Origin: Pectobacterium peruviense
GTDB taxonomy: Bacteria > Pseudomonadota > Gammaproteobacteria > Enterobacterales > Enterobacteriaceae
NCBI RefSeq assembly: GCF_002847345.1
Contig: NZ_LXFV01000010.1
Span: 181,608 to 245,607 of the forward strand
Length of the DNA stretch: 64,000 nucleotides
Direction of reading: 5' to 3'
Shown here piece by piece: positions 55,428 through 63,996 of this stretch. Position 1 is the stretch's first letter. Every line of letters begins with the position of its first letter. Both the position numbers and the translations under genes were made by a program. The notes under the pieces were generated by a model that had not been told where the DNA came from, made no database searches, and saw only the letters and a list, made by a program, of their open reading frames with translations.

Positions 55428-55526
55428 CTAAGCCATTCTTCGTCCAAGTGCAGCCCCGCACGGTGGGATAATAATCACCACCACGCTAATCACGACTAGG
55501 CTAATCACTAGGAATAGGGCTTTCAT
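55428..55526 (-). CDS. ilvL: ilvGMEDA operon leader peptide
   Basis: A 32-codon leader frame, MKALFLVISLVVISVVVIII followed by PPCGAALGRRMA. It contains five isoleucine, seven valine and four leucine codons, so ribosomes stall when charged tRNAs for these are scarce and the downstream attenuator is not formed. The I/V/L block and the PPCGAALGR end match the E. coli leader. The start is on the transcript about 45 nt from the predicted promoter. Confidence 0.95.
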   Translation of the reverse strand: MKALFLVISLVVISVVVIIIPPCGAALGRRMA

Positions 55527-55572
55527 AATAAGTTGTTCATTAATCTTCTGTCGAACGAATGCCTACAGAGTT

Positions 55573-55600
55573 ATCACAGTCAGACATACCATGACAACAA
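55573..55600 (-). promoter_or_regulatory. ilv operon promoter (ilvGp2-like)
   Basis: TTGTTG (55600-55595), a 16-bp spacer and TGTGAT (55578-55573) on the minus strand. The sequence just downstream (AACTC-GTAGGCATTC) is close to that following the -10 box of E. coli ilvGp2, which supports the position more than the boxes themselves do. Confidence 0.55.
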
Positions 55601-55920
55601 TTTTTTTCATTGCCACCCGTAAGGATGGCCTATGATACGGAAAAAAATACAACGTAATCATAAGGTAGAAGCATGCCAAATTATTTTCGCCTATTGGCGT
55701 AAAAATGGGCGCTGCGTAGGAAAAAACGAGCATTACCGATCGCCAGGCTATCTTGAAATCACGACTCCCCGTGAATAATTGCGACCCATTACGCACAAAT
55801 TTCATCCATTGTTGAAACAGAGCATTATGTTCTGGCGTCGCCGCGCAGACTAGCGACAACGCCCTCTACTTATTTTTCCTTGCCAGACATGATGCAAATC
55901 ATCAGCAAAGGGGAAATAGC
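55601..55920. other. Gap between the ilv promoter and yifB
   Basis: This 320-bp stretch should carry upstream control sites for the ilv operon and the yifB promoter. It has A/T tracts near 55640 and 55690 that could bend DNA (IHF-type control is known for ilvG in E. coli), but no certain site. A 98-codon frame on the minus strand across it is rejected as a gene. Confidence 0.4.
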
Positions 55921-57447
55921 ATGTCATTGGCAGTTACCTACACTCGGGCAATGATTGGTGTCCAAGCGCCGGATGTTTACATCGAAGTTCACATCAGCAG
56001 CGGATTACCTGCATTAACACTGGTGGGGTTACCAGAAACCACCGTCAAAGAAGCGCGCGATCGCGTGCGCAGCGCACTCATCAACTGTGGGTTTACGTTT
56101 CCAGCAAAACGCATCACAGTCAACCTCGCCCCAGCAGACTTGCCCAAAGAAGGGGGACGCTACGACCTACCTATTGCTCTGGCGATTCTGGCTGCATCAG
56201 AACAAATCGATGGTGAAAAGCTAAACCGCTACGAGTTTCTCGGCGAGCTCGGCCTGTCAGGTACGTTACGTGGCGTAAATGGCGCAATTCCAGCCGCACT
56301 AGAAGCCATAAAAGCAGGCCGTCAGCTTATCCTGCCAGATGACAACAAACGGGAGATGACGCTGATACCGCAGGGTGAAGCGCTAATGGCCGGACATTTG
56401 TTGGAAGTGTGTGCTTTTCTCAGTGGAGAAGAAGAGCTACTCAGTTGCTCCGATATGACGCCCGTTCCGCAATTTGAGGAAGATACTCTCGACCTGAAGG
56501 ATATTATCGGTCAGGAACAAGCTAAACGTGCGCTAGAGATCGCGGCAGCAGGCGGCCACAACCTGCTATTGCTAGGACCGCCGGGAACAGGGAAAACCAT
56601 GCTGGCAAGTCGGCTAGGCAATCTGATGCCGCCATTGAGCGATGAAGAAGCGTTAGAAAGCGCCGCGATCAACAGCCTAATCAACATTGATGCCACCATG
56701 ACGCGCTGGCGAGCAAGGCCCTTCAGATCGCCTCACCATAGCTCTTCCATGGCTGCACTCGTGGGCGGAGGGTCACTACCCAAGCCCGGAGAAATTTCGC
56801 TCGCACACAACGGTGTCCTGTTTCTGGATGAATTACCGGAGTTTGAGCGACGCGTTTTGGACTCACTACGAGAGCCTCTGGAATCCGGTGAAATTATCAT
56901 TTCCCGTACCCGCGCCAAAGTGTGCTATCCGGCACGCGTCCAGCTTGTCGCCGCAATGAACCCCAGTCCATCAGGACATTATCAGGGCATTCATAACCGG
57001 CTGCCTGCACAACAAATACTGCGTTATCTCAGCAAACTTTCCGGTCCCTTTTTGGATCGCTTTGACCTTTCTATCGAAGTCCCTTTACTACCACCAGGGG
57101 TTTTATCTCAACAACATTATCAAGGCGAAAGCAGCGCGACGATTCGCGAGCGTGTGTTGATCGCAAGGCAGATACAGTTGAAGCGGGCAAAGAAAATCAA
57201 TGCGCTGCTAACTTCACGCGAAATAGAAAAACACTGCAAACTGGAGATGGCTGATGCGGCCTATCTGGAAGACGTAATGAATAAACTTGGCTTATCCGTA
57301 CGCGCTTGGCACAGAATATTGAAAGTCGCACGCACGATCGCTGACCTCGGCGATCGGGACAACATTGAGAGAAGGCATCTTGCTGAAGCGTTGAGTTACC
57401 GCTGTATGGATCGATTGCTTATCCAGCTCCACAAAAGCCTTGAATAG
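55921..57447 (+). CDS. yifB: YifB/ComM family AAA+ ATPase
   Basis: Protein of 508 residues (E. coli YifB 506), a magnesium chelatase-like AAA+ ATPase. The N-terminal Lon-protease-like domain (about 1-170) is followed by the AAA+ core with Walker A GPPGTGKT near residue 221, Walker B GVLFLDELPEFER, and sensor regions (AAMNPSPSGHYQG). The related ComM protein drives branch migration during natural transformation; in enterobacteria the role is less clear. It is divergent from the ilv operon and convergent with maoP, as in E. coli. Confidence 0.93.
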   Translation: MSLAVTYTRAMIGVQAPDVYIEVHISSGLPALTLVGLPETTVKEARDRVRSALINCGFTFPAKRITVNLAPADLPKEGGRYDLPIALAILAASEQIDGEKLNRYEFLGELGLSGTLRGVNGAIPAALEAIKAGRQLILPDDNKREMTLIPQGEALMAGHLLEVCAFLSGEEELLSCSDMTPVPQFEEDTLDLKDIIGQEQAKRALEIAAAGGHNLLLLGPPGTGKTMLASRLGNLMPPLSDEEALESAAINSLINIDATMTRWRARPFRSPHHSSSMAALVGGGSLPKPGEISLAHNGVLFLDELPEFERRVLDSLREPLESGEIIISRTRAKVCYPARVQLVAAMNPSPSGHYQGIHNRLPAQQILRYLSKLSGPFLDRFDLSIEVPLLPPGVLSQQHYQGESSATIRERVLIARQIQLKRAKKINALLTSREIEKHCKLEMADAAYLEDVMNKLGLSVRAWHRILKVARTIADLGDRDNIERRHLAEALSYRCMDRLLIQLHKSLE

Positions 57448-57504
57448 CGGAAATACGATATTTTTTTGCCACAAAAGGAAATGGGGCTTTCGCCCCATTC
57501 TTAA

Positions 57505-57843
57505 TTAATCATCGCTTTCAGTGTATTCTTCTACTGCATCCATCTGCGGCTTACCACCAGACAACGTATGGAAGCGTTTAGGACGACGGACACGTTCCAG
57601 ATATTTGGACCAGATTTTTTCTAGTTCCGTTTCCGCTTTACGTTCGCCGCGACACATCGCAACAAACGATGTCTCTTCCCCAGTTACTGGTTCACGTTTA
57701 CCCAAGTCCAGCTCGTTAAACGCGTAACCGTGGCGCTCCAACAGTTGTGCTTCTTTAATAGTAAAGTCGCCATGTCGGGAAAAACCACGCGGGTAGAACT
57801 TGTTATCAAAAAAACGATGAGTGGTAGAGAAGCTTTCTGCCAT
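57505..57843 (-). CDS. maoP: Macrodomain Ori protein
   Basis: Small protein of 112 residues (YifE). The start [53 protein letters not shown] is almost the same as in E. coli, as is [14 protein letters not shown]. With the cis site maoS it limits contacts between the Ori region and the rest of the chromosome. ATG 57843 is the family start; the longer frame to 57927 would run through the promoter of divergent hdfR. The 120-bp gap to hdfR is a possible location for maoS. Confidence 0.96.
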   Translation of the reverse strand: MAESFSTTHRFFDNKFYPRGFSRHGDFTIKEAQLLERHGYAFNELDLGKREPVTGEETSFVAMCRGERKAETELEKIWSKYLERVRRPKRFHTLSGGKPQMDAVEEYTESDD

Positions 57844-57963
57844 CTTACACGCTCCTAATTCTTCTATGGTCGTGTTGTTTATGGCGCGGAGTATTAGATA
57901 GGCTTGACATTGTGTAAAACAAAACATTTAAATCATTACGACAAAATTTTTTTGGAGATAGAC

Positions 57964-58791
57964 GTGGATACCGAATTACTAAAAACCTTTCTGGAAGTCA
58001 GCAGGACAAGACACTTTGGCCGTGCCGCCGAATCCCTGTATCTGACGCAGTCAGCGGTGAGTTTTCGGATTCGTCAGTTAGAGACGCAGCTTGGTGCCAA
58101 CCTGTTCACACGCCATCGGAACAATATACGTCTGACACCCGCCGGAGAACGGCTTCTACCCTATGCGGAAAGCCTTATCGGTACCTGGCAGATCGCCAAA
58201 AAAGAGGTCGCGCGCTCGCAGCAACACAGCCTGCTTTCGGTGGGGGCAACCGCTTCACTCTGGGAGGCGTACCTCACTCCCTGGCTGCAATCCCTTTACC
58301 AACAGCGCCCATTGCTCCAGTTAGAAGCACGCATTGCCCTACGCCACTCTCTGGTACAACAGCTCCATGAACGCCAATTGGACCTGTTGATTACGACCGA
58401 ACAACCTAAAATGGAAGAACTAGCAAGCCAGCTGCTGGGAAATTTCTCTCTTTCGCTATTTGCAGCAGAAGCACACCCACCCGGACAAGAACTGCCCTAT
58501 ATAAAATTGGAATGGGGTGCAGATTTTCATCAGCAAGAAACTCGTCTGTTGGCCAGCGATCAACTTCCCGTTTTGACAACAACATCGGCCCATTTGACCC
58601 GCCAGTTGCTTGAAACAACCGGTGGTTGTGCATTTTTACCCAGTCATTGGTTACAAACGTACTCCAGTCTGCGGATAGTTGGCGACAGCCAGCCCGTTGT
58701 GCGCCCGTTTTATGCCGTTTGGTTACAAAACAGCGATCAGCAGACGATGATTCGCCAGTTACTGAAAACGCCTATTGTGATTAACCCATGA
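57964..58791 (+). CDS. hdfR: LysR-type regulator HdfR
   Basis: Regulator of 275 residues. GTG 57964 is chosen because the next residues ([39 protein letters not shown]) match E. coli HdfR from its first residues and a GGAG site lies just upstream; an upstream frame to 57904 has no homology. Helix-turn-helix at about 16-45, effector domain after residue 90. HdfR represses flhDC in E. coli and is linked with MaoP. The C-terminal third is more variable than the DNA-binding part. Confidence 0.95.
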   Translation: MDTELLKTFLEVSRTRHFGRAAESLYLTQSAVSFRIRQLETQLGANLFTRHRNNIRLTPAGERLLPYAESLIGTWQIAKKEVARSQQHSLLSVGATASLWEAYLTPWLQSLYQQRPLLQLEARIALRHSLVQQLHERQLDLLITTEQPKMEELASQLLGNFSLSLFAAEAHPPGQELPYIKLEWGADFHQQETRLLASDQLPVLTTTSAHLTRQLLETTGGCAFLPSHWLQTYSSLRIVGDSQPVVRPFYAVWLQNSDQQTMIRQLLKTPIVINP

Positions 58792-58812
58792 CCTATTTTG
58801 CTCATAACTCAC

Positions 58813-59775
58813 TTAAGCACGTCTGGCTAACCAGAAGGTGCTTAACGCTTTCTGTAACCCAATGAAAGCAAACAGCAGGAAACCGATGACGATTTTTGTC
58901 CACCATGAGCTCAAAGTGCCGTCAAATGTGATGTACGTTTGAATCAGACCCTGAATCAGTACGCCAAACAGCGTTCCCAATACCGTCCCGACACCACCGG
59001 TCAGTAGCGTACCGCCGATCACGACAGCCGCGATGGCGTCTAACTCCACACCGCTTGCTGCCAGAGCATAACCCGCCGAGGTATAGAGCGAAAAAACAAT
59101 GCCTGACAGCACCGCTAACGTACTGGAGAGCATGTATATATGAATTGTCGTCCGCCTGACGGGCACTCCCATCAGTTCCGCAGAATAGCTGCTACCGCCA
59201 ATCGCATAAACACGGTTACCGAAACGGGTGCGATGTGCCATCACAATCCCCAGCAGCACCACAATCAACATAACTAACGCCAGAAAGGTAAATCGTCCCC
59301 CATCAGGCATACGCCATGCTAAACCCGCCAGTTGGCTATAGACCGGATGATCGATGGGAATCGACTCCTGTGAAACGATAAAGCTCATCCCTCGGACAAA
59401 GAACATACCGGCCAGCGTGATAATAAATGCAGGCAATTTCAGCGTATCGATAATCCATCCCATCAACCCGCCAAACATAGCTCCCATCACCAGTGCAATT
59501 GCGAACGCAAAGAAAGGATCAATGCCATACGTCCCGATCAATTTAGCCAATAACACACCGGTAAATGCAATAACTGATCCTACGGAGAGATCGATACCGC
59601 CAGACAGAATAACAAACGTCATCCCAACCGCCACGATCCCAAGAAAGGCGTTATCTGTCAGTAAATCAAAGAAAACTCGCGTCGAAGCAAAACCAGGAAA
59701 CTGGCTGAGGCAAAACAGATAACCAGCAATAAATACCAGAATCGTCATCAACAGGGGGAAGTGGCGTTTCAACAT
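58813..59775 (-). CDS. yjfF: Sugar ABC transporter permease, YjfF (GafD)
   Basis: Inner-membrane permease of 320 residues in the ribose/galactose (RbsC) family, with about 9-10 membrane segments. GIVAVGMTFVILSGGIDLSVGSVIAFTGVLLAKL and LPAFIITLAGMFFVRGMSF are family marks. With YtfT it forms the channel of the galactofuranose importer. Its ATG overlaps the ytfT stop by one base (TAATG). It is the last gene of the operon and is convergent with hdfR, 21 bp away. Confidence 0.93.
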   Translation of the reverse strand: MLKRHFPLLMTILVFIAGYLFCLSQFPGFASTRVFFDLLTDNAFLGIVAVGMTFVILSGGIDLSVGSVIAFTGVLLAKLIGTYGIDPFFAFAIALVMGAMFGGLMGWIIDTLKLPAFIITLAGMFFVRGMSFIVSQESIPIDHPVYSQLAGLAWRMPDGGRFTFLALVMLIVVLLGIVMAHRTRFGNRVYAIGGSSYSAELMGVPVRRTTIHIYMLSSTLAVLSGIVFSLYTSAGYALAASGVELDAIAAVVIGGTLLTGGVGTVLGTLFGVLIQGLIQTYITFDGTLSSWWTKIVIGFLLFAFIGLQKALSTFWLARRA

Positions 59776-60785
59776 TATGTATTCCTCCTGAACAGGAGAT
59801 GTAGCGAAATGCGCGGAGACTGCATAACCAAAACCAGCAGCACGACGAGTGCCTTCAGAACCAGGTTAAATTCAGGCCGATAGCCAGATAGCAGGATTCC
59901 AGTATTCATACTTTGAATAATCAAGGCACCGACGACAGAGAGCAGTAAATTAAAACGTCCTCCGAGTAGGGAACCGCCACCGATTACAACGGCCAGAATC
60001 GCATCTAATTCCAGCCAGAGGCCCGCGTTGTTCGCATCCGCACCGCGGATATCCGCCGTTACGATCACCCCAGCCACAGCGGCACACACGCCGCATATGA
60101 CATAAGCCGAGACCAATACTAGCTTTGTACTCACACCAGCATTACGAGCTGAGCGTAAATTAATCCCAACTGATTCGATAAATAGCCCAAGCGCCGTTTT
60201 ACGAGTTAGAGCCCACAGAGCCAGCAGCATCACGCAGGCTATAATCACTGGCATCGGCAGATAGAACAGCGTTCCGCTGCCTAGCGTCGCCAACCCAGCG
60301 TTATCAAACGTGATAATTTGGCCTTCGGTAATCAGTTGAGCGATTCCACGGCCAGCAACCATCAGCATTAACGTCGCAACAATCGGCTGAATCTGTAACA
60401 CCGCAACCAGAAAGCCATTCCATAGCCCACACAGTGCGCCAACCAATAACGAGGCCAACAATACGGAAGGAAGTGGATGGCCAGCAGCAGTCAGTGTTGC
60501 AGCCGTCGCGCCTGCAATCGCCATGACCGCGCCAACCGATAAATCAATGCCACCCGTTGCAATAACCAGCGTCATACCTAATGCCAACAGCGCAACAGGC
60601 GCACCGCGGTTAAGGATGTCGATAAGGCTTCCGAATAAGCGCCCATCCTGAATATGGAGGGAGAAAAAATTGGGTGCGACCATGCTATCAATCAGCAAAA
60701 TGGCAACGAGAGCCAGAAGCTGTGGCACCCCTTTGGTGAACGTTAGACGCACTTTTCTGGCAGGTTTGATTTTATTGTCTGTCAT
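59775..60785 (-). CDS. ytfT: Sugar ABC transporter permease, YtfT (GafC)
   Basis: Inner-membrane permease of 336 residues (E. coli YtfT 341), RbsC family. GAPVALLALGMTLVIATGGIDLSVGAVMAIAGA near residue 60 is the conserved core; PIVATLMLMVAGRGIAQLI follows. It pairs with YjfF. The first 14 bases overlap the ytfR 3' end and its stop overlaps yjfF by one base, so the three genes are tightly coupled. Confidence 0.94.
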   Translation of the reverse strand: MTDNKIKPARKVRLTFTKGVPQLLALVAILLIDSMVAPNFFSLHIQDGRLFGSLIDILNRGAPVALLALGMTLVIATGGIDLSVGAVMAIAGATAATLTAAGHPLPSVLLASLLVGALCGLWNGFLVAVLQIQPIVATLMLMVAGRGIAQLITEGQIITFDNAGLATLGSGTLFYLPMPVIIACVMLLALWALTRKTALGLFIESVGINLRSARNAGVSTKLVLVSAYVICGVCAAVAGVIVTADIRGADANNAGLWLELDAILAVVIGGGSLLGGRFNLLLSVVGALIIQSMNTGILLSGYRPEFNLVLKALVVLLVLVMQSPRISLHLLFRRNT

Positions 60786-62292
60786 CAGTCGCTCCCGTTT
60801 GTACTGCGATGGCTTGCATCACTGCGGCAACCGAGATCTCGTTATGTTCGAGATGCGCAACATGCTGCCTGTCACGCAGCACAATGATGCGGTCGGCATA
60901 ACCGGTCAGTTCCTCCAGTTCAGAAGAGATCACCAATAGCGCCATCCCTTGCTCACACAGTTTTTCAATCAGGCGAATGATTTCAGCGTGCGCGCCGACA
61001 TCGATCCCCCTCGTTGGCTCATCCAGAATCAAGAAACGCGGCTCTGTTGCCAGCCAGCGCGATAGCAATACTTTTTGCTGATTCCCTCCCGATAGATACT
61101 GAATTTCCTGCTCGGCACTGGGCGTGCGAATCCCCAATAGGCTGATAAACTTTTCAGCTATACGAGTTTGCTCGCGTAAAGAAATAGGTTTCAGCCAGCC
61201 GCGCTGCGCTTGAAGTGCCAGAATAATGTTCTCTCGTACCGTTGCTGCACCGACGATACCGTCAGTTTTGCGATCTTCTGGACAATAGCCAAACCCCAGC
61301 TTTCCTGCTGCGCGCGGCGTGCGAATGTTGGTTCGCTTGCCATCAACCCACGCTTCACCAGCGTCAGGCACGTTGATGCCAAATATCAGCTGCGCGGTTT
61401 CTGTCCTGCCCGATCCCAGCAGACCAGCCAGACCAACAATTTCTCCCGGACGCACGGAAAGCTCGAAATCGTTAATCGAACCACGTCGGCCATAATGTTT
61501 AAATTGCACAATGGGTTCACCCGAGACGTCACTGTGTTCACCGCGTTTCAGTAACGTTTCATCAAAACTGTGCCCCAGCATCATTTGGACTAATTCAATA
61601 CGCGGTAGCTCTTCAGCAGGCAATGTCCCGACTAACCGTCCATTGCGTAAAACAGTAATTCTGTCGCTAATGCGGTAAACCTGATCCAGAAAATGCGTGA
61701 CAAATATCATGCCGATTCCGCGATCGCGTAGCGTCCGCAATATATCGAGTAGCATATCGACTTCTTTTGCATCAAGGCTGGCGGTAGGTTCATCAAGAAT
61801 CAAGACTTTAGCGGAAAGATCGACAGCTCTGGCAATCGCTACAATTTGCTGGACTGCGATGGAATAATTTCCAAGCGGATGGCTAACATCAATAGCCAGC
61901 CCATAGTTCAATAACAGGGCTTCGGCCTGAAGCAGGATTTTGTGTTGATCAACAATGCCCCATCGTGTGGGCTCACGGCCAATAAATAAATTTGCCGCAA
62001 CAGACAGATTCGGTAATAGATTAACTTCTTGATATACCGTACCGATGCCCAATGACTGAGCATGGGCCGTATTAACAGGATTAATCGCTATACCATCGAG
62101 GATAATATCACCCGATGAGCGATGGTAAACACCAGTCAGCGCCTTAATTAGGGTTGATTTACCTGCACCGTTTTCCCCCAATAGAGCCACTATCTCGCCG
62201 CGATTAAGCGTAAAGTCCACCTGATCTAACGCTTTCACTCCTGGAAACTCAACGCTCATGCTCCGTATATCTAACAACCGTGTCGTTTCCAT
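60772..62292 (-). CDS. ytfR: Sugar ABC transporter ATPase, YtfR (GafB)
   Basis: Tandem-domain ATPase of 506 residues. The N-terminal half has GENGAGKST and DLSAKVLILDEPTASLD; the C-terminal half has the degenerate LLGSGRTE in place of Walker A, then LSGGNQQKVLLSRWL and FLILDEPTRGIDVG. This layout is usual for ribose-type importers. ATG 62292 is chosen over ATG 62298 and GTG 62301 because AGGTG lies at the best distance. A 190-bp gap separates it from the binding protein gene, longer than elsewhere in the operon. Confidence 0.94.
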   Translation of the reverse strand: METTRLLDIRSMSVEFPGVKALDQVDFTLNRGEIVALLGENGAGKSTLIKALTGVYHRSSGDIILDGIAINPVNTAHAQSLGIGTVYQEVNLLPNLSVAANLFIGREPTRWGIVDQHKILLQAEALLLNYGLAIDVSHPLGNYSIAVQQIVAIARAVDLSAKVLILDEPTASLDAKEVDMLLDILRTLRDRGIGMIFVTHFLDQVYRISDRITVLRNGRLVGTLPAEELPRIELVQMMLGHSFDETLLKRGEHSDVSGEPIVQFKHYGRRGSINDFELSVRPGEIVGLAGLLGSGRTETAQLIFGINVPDAGEAWVDGKRTNIRTPRAAGKLGFGYCPEDRKTDGIVGAATVRENIILALQAQRGWLKPISLREQTRIAEKFISLLGIRTPSAEQEIQYLSGGNQQKVLLSRWLATEPRFLILDEPTRGIDVGAHAEIIRLIEKLCEQGMALLVISSELEELTGYADRIIVLRDRQHVAHLEHNEISVAAVMQAIAVQTGATDDRQ

Positions 62293-62482
62293 CAGCATCA
62301 CCTATGCGACAACCTAACAAGGCTACGCCACACCTGAGCAATATTATGGTAAGTAGGCTGACAATATTCACTGTTCCTTTATTTAAAGGAGCAGAAAACA
62401 GGGTAAACCCACTTTTCCATATTCATATTTCTGCTAGGTATTTAGCAAAATTTATATAAATGATAAGTCCATAATATAAATA

Positions 62483-63439
62483 TCAATAACCAAGATCTTT
62501 TTTGGTTTCATATTCTTGTTTTGCCGTATCGGGCAGCAATAAACGAGACTCTGTCTGAATGAATTTTTCTGGCTGCTTTCCGTCTTTCTTCATCGCTAAT
62601 AAAGCATCAAAAGCAGGCCCAGCCATATTGGGTGTTAGCTCAACGGTGGCGTTAGCTTCACCATTCATCATAGCCTTGAAAATATCAGGAACACCATCAA
62701 TAGAGACAACTTTTATTTGTGAGCCAGGTTTTAGACCTGCCTCTTTAATTGCCTGAATAGCACCTATAGCCATGTCATCATTATGAGCATAAACCGCACA
62801 GATATTTTTTCCATTCTGCTCAGCTTTAATAAAGCTTTCCATGACCTCTTTACCCTTACTGCGAGTAAAATCTCCTGACTGTGATCGAATAATTTTTATC
62901 TGCGGATCTGAAGCTATACCGTCAGCAAACCCTTTCTTGCGGTTTATCGCAACGCTAGCCCCAACCGTTCCCTGCAATTCGACAACATTACACGGTTTAC
63001 CTGCGGCCTCTTTCACAAGCCATTCCCCTGCCACTTTTCCTTCATAAACACTGTCAGAGGCAATAGCCGCGGTGTACAGCGATGGATCGCTAACCTCGAT
63101 CGTTCTATCAAGTAGGAAAACTGGGATTTTTGCTTCTTTAGCTTCCTGTAACACTGGTGCCCAGCCTGTAGCAACGACCGGTGCGATAAATATGGCATCT
63201 ACACTCTGAGCGATGAATGACCGCACAGCCTTAATCTGATTCTCTTGTTTCTGCTGAGCATCAGCAATTTTTAGCGTTATTCCACGCTTCTCTGCTTCTT
63301 GCTTCGACACTTTAGTCTCCGCAGAACGCCATCCTGATTCTGAACCAATCTGAGAAAACCCAACCGTCAAGGGTTTTGCCTGTACGGCACCACATAATGC
63401 CGTGCTTACAGCAACAGCTACCAGTAAACGTCTGTACAT
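62483..63439 (-). CDS. ytfQ: Galactofuranose-binding periplasmic protein, YtfQ (GafA)
   Basis: Periplasmic binding protein of 318 residues (same as E. coli YtfQ) with a signal peptide cut near VQA-KPLT. LTVGFSQIGSESGWRSAETKVSKQEAEKRGI, FIAPVVATGWAPVLQEAK, and NVVELQGTVGASVAINRKKGFADGI are close to YtfQ, which binds galactofuranose more tightly than galactopyranose. ATG 63439 has a GGAG site. It is the first gene of the operon; a pair of operator-like palindromes lies 57-85 bp upstream. Confidence 0.95.
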   Translation of the reverse strand: MYRRLLVAVAVSTALCGAVQAKPLTVGFSQIGSESGWRSAETKVSKQEAEKRGITLKIADAQQKQENQIKAVRSFIAQSVDAIFIAPVVATGWAPVLQEAKEAKIPVFLLDRTIEVSDPSLYTAAIASDSVYEGKVAGEWLVKEAAGKPCNVVELQGTVGASVAINRKKGFADGIASDPQIKIIRSQSGDFTRSKGKEVMESFIKAEQNGKNICAVYAHNDDMAIGAIQAIKEAGLKPGSQIKVVSIDGVPDIFKAMMNGEANATVELTPNMAGPAFDALLAMKKDGKQPEKFIQTESRLLLPDTAKQEYETKKDLGY

Positions 63440-63495
63440 ACTTAAACTCCTTCTGTGTAGTCTTACAGCTACTTAGTCAGATTTCAGGTACAGCA

Positions 63496-63524
63496 TAGCG
63501 CTACGAATTTATGCTATAGCGCTA
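63496..63524 (-). promoter_or_regulatory. Paired operator-like palindromes upstream of ytfQ
   Basis: TAGCGCTA occurs at 63496-63503 and again at 63517-63524, each in a larger CATAGCGCTAC / TATAGCGCTAC context. The centres are 21 bp apart, two turns of the helix. The central CG within AGCGCT is typical of LacI/GalR family operators. No LacI-type gene is in the window. The -35/-10 boxes of the operon could not be fixed with certainty. Confidence 0.55.
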
Positions 63525-63840
63525 CCGATGTAATGTTGGCAGGTATAACTAACAAGTGAATGCACCTGAAGGAACGCTGTGAAAAACAATTTACCCTCAC
63601 TCAGGTGTAGATAGTTTTAGTTCAAATATCGGACAAGGTAGATGAGCAAGTTCACAACCTGGTATTACGGTGATTTTGTGCATATTTACAGCTAAATAAG
63701 CACGATCATTCAGCAGCACATCAAAGAATTTTATCTATTTAATAACAATACGTTAGATTTTATGGCCATTCAGAGCGGAGAAATAATGAAGAAATCGAGG
63801 AGAGGAATACAAGGCAGGATTTAGCATAGAGTACAAATCA
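63525..63840. other. Gap between the ytfQ control region and the tRNA-Trp terminator
   Basis: These 316 bp are AT-rich and have no credible frame or RNA gene. The part nearest ytfQ may hold a further activator site. Nothing else is recognised. Confidence 0.5.
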
Positions 63841-63875
63841 AAAAAAACCCTTCACGATAACGTGAAGGGTTTTAT
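63841..63875 (-). terminator. Terminator downstream of tRNA-Trp
   Basis: ACCCTTCACG (63847-63856) pairs with CGTGAAGGGT (63861-63870) around ATAA. On the minus strand it is followed by seven or eight T. It is the end of the stable RNA operon that contains trpT. Confidence 0.92.
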
Positions 63876-63876
63876 T

Positions 63877-63952
63877 TGGCAGGGGCGGAGAGACTCGAAC
63901 TCGCGACACCCGGTTTTGGAGACCGGTGCTCTACCAACTGAGCTACGCCCCT
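63877..63952 (-). tRNA. trpT: tRNA-Trp (anticodon CCA)
   Basis: The 76-nt gene has anticodon loop CTCCAAA in stem CCGGT/ACCGG and an encoded CCA end. In E. coli the only tRNA-Trp gene closes the rrnC operon after aspT; the rRNA genes are expected just beyond the right end of the window. Confidence 0.97.
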
Positions 63953-63966
63953 AAATTATGCTTAAC

Positions 63967-63996
63967 ATTATGCCTGCTAAAGTTAGCAGGCATAAT
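63967..63996. repeat. 14-bp perfect inverted repeat upstream of tRNA-Trp
   Basis: ATTATGCCTGCTAA (63967-63980) is exactly complementary to TTAGCAGGCATAAT (63983-63996), loop of two. TTTT follows on the + side only. It sits where the tRNA operon transcript enters trpT, so it may be an RNase processing stem or the terminator of an opposite gene outside the window. Confidence 0.7.

Noticed and set aside
55563..55859. 98-codon minus-strand frame upstream of ilvL, ending MKKIVVMVCLTVITL
   Set aside because: It overlaps the ilv promoter region, which is conserved with E. coli, has no family match and uses a non-ATG start; a short version from the inner ATG has a poor ribosome site.
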